From a virus, in IMG/VR virus record IMGVR_UViG_3300030110_001739, positions 47,097-74,491 of that record: a stretch of DNA of 27,395 bases; one strand, given 5' to 3'. The translations under genes and the position numbers were made by a program. This document shows positions 22,643-27,395 of this stretch, piece after piece. The notes beneath the pieces are model-generated. The model worked only from the letters and a program-made list of their open reading frames with translations. It was not told the origin of the DNA and ran no database searches. Every line of letters begins with the position of its first letter. The first letter of the stretch is position 1.

Positions 22643-23284
22643 ATGGGAGTAGATATATACGGTAGAAGAACAGAGTGGGTTGGTACAAAACCAGAGATAG
22701 ACTGGTCCAAAGAACACTCAGCAGAAGCTAAAGATGAATTCTTCAGACTTGTAGATGAGTTTGAAGACAATAATCCTGGTTACTATTTCAGAAGTAACTG
22801 GTGGGGATGGAGACCAATAATTATGCTAAGTCAGATAGCAGCACAGAATGCAGATCTAGACATATGCTTCAAACACTGGGGCTCTAATGATGGTAAAGGG
22901 CTAGAGAATCAAGAAGAGTGCACTGCATTAGCAGAAGCTTTAGAACAGTTACTAGCAGCTGATGGTAGTTTCGAACACGAAAGTGATGAGCTTTATGTAA
23001 ACATGGGATCCTGGAGAGATGGTAGTGGAATGGTAGTACCAGAACACATACAAGACATCTTAAACAATGAATTACCATATGGTAAAGTTACCTTTACAGG
23101 CATAATGATCACTACTCCTATTGTAGAAGAAGAAGATGAAGTGAATTTATTCAGTGCTCCTAGCTCTGTAAAACATAAAAAGAAGGAGCCAAAGATATAT
23201 TATCCATCACACAGCTGTGACAAAGCACACGTAGATAGATTTATTGCTTTTTTACGTGAATGTGGTGGGTTTACTATTTGGTAA
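22643..23284 (+). CDS. MGxDIYG-type phage protein
   Basis: This is a 213-residue protein beginning MGVDIYGRRTEW, with GYYFRSNWWGWRPIIM at about residues 46-61 and a C-terminal RFIAFLRECGGFTIW. I recall this start plus the 'YFR-N-WWWRP' and 'F-FLR-SGGF' segments as a widespread family in phages and bacteria with no agreed function. A lysine-rich stretch (SVKHKKKEPKI) near residue 175 may be an exposed linker. The family resemblance is by eye; the role is unknown, possibly nucleotide- or DNA-related given the operon. Confidence 0.65.
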   Translation: MGVDIYGRRTEWVGTKPEIDWSKEHSAEAKDEFFRLVDEFEDNNPGYYFRSNWWGWRPIIMLSQIAAQNADLDICFKHWGSNDGKGLENQEECTALAEALEQLLAADGSFEHESDELYVNMGSWRDGSGMVVPEHIQDILNNELPYGKVTFTGIMITTPIVEEEDEVNLFSAPSSVKHKKKEPKIYYPSHSCDKAHVDRFIAFLRECGGFTIW

Positions 23285-23307
23285 ACTAATTAAATTTGTT
23301 AAATTTG
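23277..23307 (+). promoter_or_regulatory. Bacteroidota-type promoter before the polymerase genes
   Basis: TTTG (23277-23280) is followed by exactly 19 bases and TAAATTTG (23300-23307), a match to TTTG-N19-TANNTTTG. A second TAAATTTG at 23291-23298 is only 10 bases from the -33 box and is less likely. Transcription would start about 15 bases before ATG 23329, and the -33 box overlaps the end of the MGxDIYG gene. Confidence 0.75.
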
Positions 23308-23328
23308 TAGTGCAATCAAAAACACATA

Positions 23329-23526
23329 ATGAAATTCATAACCTTTCTAATTAGATGGATTAGTCAACAACTGGCTATACCTTTCTGGATAGTGGGACAT
23401 ATACATTTGTCAATACATACATGGCATGACCTATACGAGATATTAGCTAGTGTAGGTCTACATGTTGTGGTGGGTATTGGATTTTATTTAGATTATTTAG
23501 ATTATAAAAAAGTTAAAGATGATTGA
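23329..23526 (+). CDS. 65-residue membrane protein
   Basis: This hydrophobic protein has two likely membrane segments: FLIRWISQQLAIPFWIVGHI and the region around ASVGLHVVVGIGFYLDY, joined by HLSIHTWHDLYEIL. It ends in a charged tail (KKVKDD). It overlaps the polymerase start by 8 bases, so it is translationally coupled to it. A membrane anchor for the replication complex is a possible inference from this coupling; no specific family is recognised. Confidence 0.6.
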   Translation: MKFITFLIRWISQQLAIPFWIVGHIHLSIHTWHDLYEILASVGLHVVVGIGFYLDYLDYKKVKDD

Positions 23527-25483
23527 GAATGTAATTATATACGATATAGAAACTATGCAAGAGTGTTTCATAGTTGTGTGCATGGAACCAGGAAAGACAC
23601 CTAAGAGCTTTACTGTCAGTAAATGGCAGAATCAATTAGATGCTTTCGTGAAGTACACAGATATGCATAAGGACGCTTATTGGGTAGGCTATAATAACTT
23701 ACGTTTTGATGCTCAGGTAGTAGAATGGATACTCAGAAACTATGAACACTGGCATGACTTAACTGGACTAGAGATCTGTGCTAAGATTGCACTAAAAGCT
23801 GCTGATGTAATACATGATGCAAATTATGATGTGTTTCCGGAGTATCGTGAGTGGGAATTGTCATTACAGCAGCTAGACCTGTTTAAAGTACATCATTATG
23901 ATAACAAGAACAGGCGTGTTAGTCTGAAGAGACTAGAGTTTGAGATGGATCTTGAGAACATCGAAGAGATGCCTATACATCATAGTAAGACTGGTATGAC
24001 TAAGGATGAAGTATTTCAGACCTTACAGTACTGTTTTAATGATGTAGATGCAACTTATGAGTTCTACAAGGTCACTATAGGAGATACTGAGCACCCATTA
24101 TACAAAGGGAATAACCAAATACAGCTAAGACTTGACATACAAGAAGAGTTTGGCATACCGTGTTTGAATTATTCAGATAGTAAGATAGGTGATGAGATCA
24201 TTAAGAAGTATTACTGTGATGAAAAGAATATTGACATCAAAGAACTACCTCGCAAAGGTTTCTTCAGGAAGAGTATAGCTCTCAAGAACTGTATTGCACC
24301 ATATGTTAAGTTTGAAACTGAACAGCTGCAACAGTTCCTCAAGAACATTAGAGGACTAACACTTGGACTTCAAGATGACTTCAAAGAACATATAGATTTC
24401 TACGGTCAAGTCTACTCTTTTATGAGAGGTGGCTTGCATACCGAGAATAAACCAACTGTCTTTGAGGCTAACGAGGAGTTCGAAATCATTGACTGGGATG
24501 TAGCTAGTTACTATCCTGCTATTATTATTAACAATGCAAAGTATCCTGCACACTTGGGGAGGCAATTCTTACACGGATATCGAGAGATGTACGAGAAAAG
24601 ATTACAGCTGAAGCAAAGTGGGGTGAAGGATGCTAAAACTATGGGTATTATCGGTGCACTGAAACTTGCGGTAAACTCTGTCTATGGGAAATCATCGGAC
24701 ATGCTTTCATGGATCTATGATAAGCAGTTAACTATGTTCACTTGCATAACAGGTGAGCTTAGCTTAATGATGCTTATTGAACAATATGAGATGAATGGTA
24801 TTAAGGTGATCTCTGCAAATACAGACGGTGTTACTATAAGGATCAATAAAGATCTGATACCTAAGATGCATGAGATTAATAAATGGTGGGAAGAGACTAC
24901 ACAATACATCCTGGAGCGTACGGACTATCAAAAGATCATATTCTCCACGGTTAATGATTACATAGCTGTCACACCAGATGGCTATATCAAGAAGAAGGGG
25001 GACTTTCTAACAGACTTTGAACTGCATAAGAACAAATCTGCTAGAATAGTTCCTCTGGCTCTTGAGCAGTATTATGTAAATGGTACACCAGTGAGGGATA
25101 CTATTACTCAGCATACTAACTTGTTTGACTTTTGCATCAGGAAGAAAGCTTCTAAAGACTTCTTCTTTGAAGGCATACACAGAACTACATCTGAAACAAC
25201 TCAATATAATAAACTAATTAGATACTATGTGTCTAAAACCGGTGAGAAGATATTCAAGGTTAGGAAAGAGAGTTCAACAAGTAAGGCTGTAAAGAGATCA
25301 CAGGCAGAAGCAGGTGATTGGGTATGCACGGTTTGTAACTATCTACCAGACGCAAGTCAACTAGATAATATAAACTACACATACTATATACACAGAGCTG
25401 AGAAGATAATAAATAAGATAAGAAGCGGAGGGAAAAGAATTAAGACTAAAGTCTCACCTAATCAATTAAATTTATTTGCATGA
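23519..25483 (+). CDS. Family B DNA polymerase with 3'-5' exonuclease
   Basis: This 654-residue replicative polymerase copies the phage genome. The exonuclease motifs are YDIET (Asp9, Glu11), YNNLRFDAQ (Asp64) and YCFNDVDAT (Tyr171, Asp175), so proofreading should work. The polymerase motifs are DWDVASYYP (Asp327, motif A), LKLAVNSVYGKSS (Lys382, Asn386, Tyr389, motif B) and SANTDGVTI (Asp436, motif C; a variant of the usual DTDS). KKKGDF follows further on. At 654 residues it is shorter than cellular B polymerases (about 800-1000), as in compact phage enzymes; no TPR1-like protein-priming insert is clearly visible. Motif C keeps one Asp but has Gly for the second residue position, so the metal-binding set deserves a check. 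It is coupled to the membrane protein before it and overlaps the next gene by 4 bases. Confidence 0.93.
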   Translation: MIENVIIYDIETMQECFIVVCMEPGKTPKSFTVSKWQNQLDAFVKYTDMHKDAYWVGYNNLRFDAQVVEWILRNYEHWHDLTGLEICAKIALKAADVIHDANYDVFPEYREWELSLQQLDLFKVHHYDNKNRRVSLKRLEFEMDLENIEEMPIHHSKTGMTKDEVFQTLQYCFNDVDATYEFYKVTIGDTEHPLYKGNNQIQLRLDIQEEFGIPCLNYSDSKIGDEIIKKYYCDEKNIDIKELPRKGFFRKSIALKNCIAPYVKFETEQLQQFLKNIRGLTLGLQDDFKEHIDFYGQVYSFMRGGLHTENKPTVFEANEEFEIIDWDVASYYPAIIINNAKYPAHLGRQFLHGYREMYEKRLQLKQSGVKDAKTMGIIGALKLAVNSVYGKSSDMLSWIYDKQLTMFTCITGELSLMMLIEQYEMNGIKVISANTDGVTIRINKDLIPKMHEINKWWEETTQYILERTDYQKIIFSTVNDYIAVTPDGYIKKKGDFLTDFELHKNKSARIVPLALEQYYVNGTPVRDTITQHTNLFDFCIRKKASKDFFFEGIHRTTSETTQYNKLIRYYVSKTGEKIFKVRKESSTSKAVKRSQAEAGDWVCTVCNYLPDASQLDNINYTYYIHRAEKIINKIRSGGKRIKTKVSPNQLNLFA

Positions 25484-25743
25484 AAAAGAGAGCACCTATC
25501 AACAGAGGTAATATCATGAGGCATCTTATTGAATATCAACTAGATATGGTTGGTAAGAGACTAGTGGATACACTAGATGATGACAAGTGGTACTTCAACT
25601 GGACGATGACCACTGAACAGCGTATAAAGTTTAACACGTACGCTATTAGAACTATGAAGAAAGTGTTTAAGTTTAATACTAATAAAGCTAAAGCATGTTT
25701 GGATTGGTTCATTGAACAATTCGGATTAAGAATTAAAGATTAA
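25480..25743 (+). CDS. Hypothetical protein coupled to the polymerase, 87 residues
   Basis: The start ATG overlaps the polymerase stop as ATGA. The protein is basic and helical (MKKRAPINRGNIMRHLIEYQ, DMVGKRLVDTLDDDKWYFNW, AIRTMKKVFKFNTNKAKAC). No domain is recognised and there is no membrane segment. Coupling to the polymerase suggests a replication-accessory role, by inference only. Confidence 0.6.
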   Translation: MKKRAPINRGNIMRHLIEYQLDMVGKRLVDTLDDDKWYFNWTMTTEQRIKFNTYAIRTMKKVFKFNTNKAKACLDWFIEQFGLRIKD

Positions 25744-25768
25744 TTATTAACATTTAAAATCAATAAAT

Positions 25769-26011
25769 ATGGAAACAATACACTTATTACTTATATTAGC
25801 ATCAGTAGCAATTATTGCGTTTGCTGTCTTCACTTATTGGAGTAACAGAAAGCCTAAAAAGATCGTAGCACCTAAAAGAGCACGTAACAAGAAAGGCCAG
25901 CTGAAGGCTGATGATAAGTCTACACCTAATGTGAATGAAGCATGGGTTGGTGGTAAAGCACCTAAGAAAAGAGGTAGACCAAAAGGTTCCAAGAATAAGC
26001 CTAAGAAATAA
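25769..26011 (+). CDS. Membrane-anchored AT-hook protein
   Basis: This is an 80-residue protein. Residues 3-24 are a single hydrophobic segment (TIHLLLILASVAIIAFAVF, then TYWSN). A basic linker follows (RKPKKIVAPKRARNKKG), and the C-terminus carries KKRGRPKGSKNK, an AT-hook-type DNA-binding motif with its Arg-Gly-Arg-Pro core. With N-out/C-in topology (positive-inside), the hook would face the cytoplasm and the AT-rich phage DNA. It lies in the replication operon and its stop overlaps the next ATG (TAATG). The membrane segment and hook are directly visible; anchoring phage DNA to the membrane is inference. Confidence 0.75.
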   Translation: METIHLLLILASVAIIAFAVFTYWSNRKPKKIVAPKRARNKKGQLKADDKSTPNVNEAWVGGKAPKKRGRPKGSKNKPKK

Positions 26012-26223
26012 TGGGCTTTACTAAGAGGGACTGGGAGATACATGAGCTGGCGAATGACCAGCTCTATGCTGCCGAGAGACAACACTTAATGGAAAAAGAG
26101 TGGCAAGAGTGGGAACATGAACAGAAACAGAAGCCTGCTATAATTAAACTATCAAAAACAAAAAAAGATGAAGCTACACATAACCCCAGAAAAGTTCGAG
26201 GAGCTCATCAAGAAAAGCTATAG
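26011..26223 (+). CDS. Hydrophilic hypothetical protein, 70 residues
   Basis: The start shares its A with the stop of the AT-hook gene. The protein is charged and helical (HELANDQLYAAERQHLMEK, EWQEWEHEQKQKPA), with a basic tail (KLSKTKKDEATHNPRKVRG). It overlaps the next gene by 56 bases in another frame. It is probably a real small operon gene, but no function is recognised. Confidence 0.5.
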   Translation: MGFTKRDWEIHELANDQLYAAERQHLMEKEWQEWEHEQKQKPAIIKLSKTKKDEATHNPRKVRGAHQEKL

Positions 26224-26797
26224 TTTAGATATAATATACCTACTTAAGTTGATTGAGGCAGAGTATGACGTAGAACCGCTCTATGAGAATAGTATGCGTC
26301 TCTCTGCTATATATCAATCAGTAAGAAGAAAAGGACTAATAGCTGAAGATGAAGACAAATTGACTACAGTAGGCAAGGATTTACTAACATACCTAGAGCC
26401 TGATCAGGTGGCTAGAACATTTGTAAAGCGAAAGCCTCAAGATACAGCATTCGCAGAGTGGTGGAAGACATACCCAGGTACAGATACATTTACTTATAAA
26501 GGTAAGAAGTTCAGAGGGACCAGAGCCCTGCGTAAAGATAAACAAGCATGTAAAGTTAAATTCGATGCAATACTGCTAGAAGGAGACTACACAGCTGATC
26601 AATTAATACAGGCCTTAACATATGAGTTAGAGCAAAAAGTAATAATGTCCATGAAGACTGGACAAAACAGACTTACATACATGCAGAACAGCCTCACCTA
26701 TCTTAATCAAAGAACATATGAAGCATTCATAGAGCTCATTGATGAACAAGGTAGTGATCATGGAACTGAAGCACCAAGTGGGTCAACAGATATATAA
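26168..26797 (+). CDS. Conserved probable replication-accessory protein, 209 residues
   Basis: The N-terminal half has a helical, winged-helix-like pattern (YSLDIIYLLKLIEAEYDVE, MRLSAIYQSVRRKGLIAED, LTTVGKDLLTYL), suggesting a DNA-binding domain. The C-terminal half reads FAEWWKTYPGTDTF, KFRGTRALRKDKQACKVKF and then NRLTYMQNSLTYLNQRTYE. That is a pattern I recall from conserved proteins of flavobacterial phages and from replication/primosome-type proteins ('FW..YP' plus 'R..R..K..C'). A role in replication initiation or helicase loading is plausible but unproven. The start at 26168 overlaps the 70-residue gene; a later Met in MRLSAIY is possible but would lose the first helix. Confidence 0.6.
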   Translation: MKLHITPEKFEELIKKSYSLDIIYLLKLIEAEYDVEPLYENSMRLSAIYQSVRRKGLIAEDEDKLTTVGKDLLTYLEPDQVARTFVKRKPQDTAFAEWWKTYPGTDTFTYKGKKFRGTRALRKDKQACKVKFDAILLEGDYTADQLIQALTYELEQKVIMSMKTGQNRLTYMQNSLTYLNQRTYEAFIELIDEQGSDHGTEAPSGSTDI

Positions 26798-26798
26798 T

Positions 26799-27395
26799 AT
26801 GAAAAAAGTAGAATTTGGTAAACAAGCCAGAAAAAATTTAATTAAAGGTATAGATATTTTAGCTGATGCCGTAGTTTCAACTTTAGGACCTAATGGTAGA
26901 AATGTTGTTATAGGTAAAGGGATAATTGAACCCCCTCAAAGTACAAAAGATGGAGTTACAGTTGCTAGAAATATTGTATTAAAGGAAACTAATCAAGAAC
27001 TTGGAGTTCAATTAGTTAAATATGCTGCTATTAAAACAGCAGATAAAGCTGGAGATGGTACAACAACATCTACCTTATTAGCCAGAGAAATTATCAAAAA
27101 TGGTTTGACAGCTTTAGATAATAAAGAAAATGCTGTTCAAATTAAAAGAGATATTGATAAAGCAGTTAAACAAGTTGTTTCTCAATTAAAAGAAATATCT
27201 GAGGATATTAGTGAAGAAAATCAATTACAACAAATTGCTACTGTATCTGCTAATAATGATGATGAAGTAGGAAAATTAATTTCTACAGCAGTAGATAAAG
27301 TTGGTCAACAAGGTGTAGTTCATATTGAATCATCTAGAACGGCAGAAAATTATATTGAAACTGTAGAAGGTATGCAATTTGCTAGAGGTTATAAA
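26799..27395 (+). CDS. groEL: GroEL-type chaperonin, partial (cut by right edge)
   Basis: The frame from ATG 26799 stays open to the end of the window (199 codons), so the C-terminal half is missing. Cpn60 signatures are clear: STLGPNGRNVVIG (nucleotide-binding loop), STKDGVTVARNI, KAGDGTTTSTLL (the catalytic GDGTTT), SANNDDEVGKLIS and VEGMQFARGYK. It should fold phage or host proteins as a ring; whether it uses host GroES is unknown. Odd points: in MQFARGY the Asp found before the Arg in bacterial GroEL is Ala, and the next-but-one residues read YK rather than YL. The sequence is also strongly AT-rich compared with its neighbours (14/60 G+C at 27121-27180). It starts one base after the stop of the 209-residue gene. 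Confidence 0.95.
   Translation, partial: MKKVEFGKQARKNLIKGIDILADAVVSTLGPNGRNVVIGKGIIEPPQSTKDGVTVARNIVLKETNQELGVQLVKYAAIKTADKAGDGTTTSTLLAREIIKNGLTALDNKENAVQIKRDIDKAVKQVVSQLKEISEDISEENQLQQIATVSANNDDEVGKLISTAVDKVGQQGVVHIESSRTAENYIETVEGMQFARGYK

Noticed and set aside
1-27395. CRISPR array, integrase, insertion sequence or attachment sites
   Set aside because: No regularly spaced repeats, recombinase genes or terminal repeats were seen; the only tandem repeats are coding (left edge and Thr/Ser tracts).

Overview
The window looks like part of the genome of a lytic tailed phage (Caudoviricetes) infecting a Bacteroidota host, most likely a podovirus-type phage in or near the crAss-like group (Crassvirales) and related to phages of marine flavobacteria. 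The reasons are: AT-rich DNA; two transcription modules pointing away from each other; large-terminase, portal and major-capsid-type genes in the usual order; an HU/IHF-like gene and a compact family B DNA polymerase; Thr/Ser-rich linkers in the tail-region proteins; and promoters of the Bacteroidota form (TTTG, about 19-22 bases, TANNTTTG). The taxonomic placement is inference from gene content and remembered family resemblance; no search was run.

Left module (about 1-19511, all on the minus strand, so read from right to left). A promoter at 19539-19572 begins the module. It runs through a winged-helix-like protein, an HU/IHF-like protein, a zinc-ribbon protein and three small proteins, one of which is a candidate small terminase. 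Then come the large terminase (15564-17585), portal (12982-15564), scaffold-like protein (11548-12825) and major capsid protein (9953-11518). After a highly structured gap (9777-9952) follow a conserved virion protein, a probable head-tail connector, an abundant-type virion protein ended by a strong terminator (6783-6832), a conserved virion protein and a 36-residue cysteine-rich protein. The module ends with a 1062-residue beta-propeller-like tail protein, a 787-residue trypsin-like protease/adhesin-like protein and a truncated virion protein that runs off the left edge, apparently with a frame change.

Central divergent region (about 19512-21026). This holds C-rich and G-rich tracts, competing hairpins in the leader of a monocistronic gene (19858-20304), a UUCG-loop terminator, a G-quadruplex motif, a dyad element, two tiny membrane-protein genes, and a 205-base region with extensive nested pairing that may encode a structured RNA.

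Right module (about 21027-27395, plus strand). This is a tightly packed early/replication operon: small proteins, two of them with zinc ribbons, an MGxDIYG-type protein, family B DNA polymerase (23519-25483) behind a well-matched Bacteroidota promoter, a small membrane protein with an AT-hook tail, and a conserved probable replication accessory protein. A phage-encoded GroEL chaperonin, cut by the right edge, ends the window. The most interesting items are the structured RNA candidate, the virion trypsin-like protease, the membrane-plus-AT-hook protein, the divergent AT-rich groEL, and the signs of module exchange at poly-Thr linkers.
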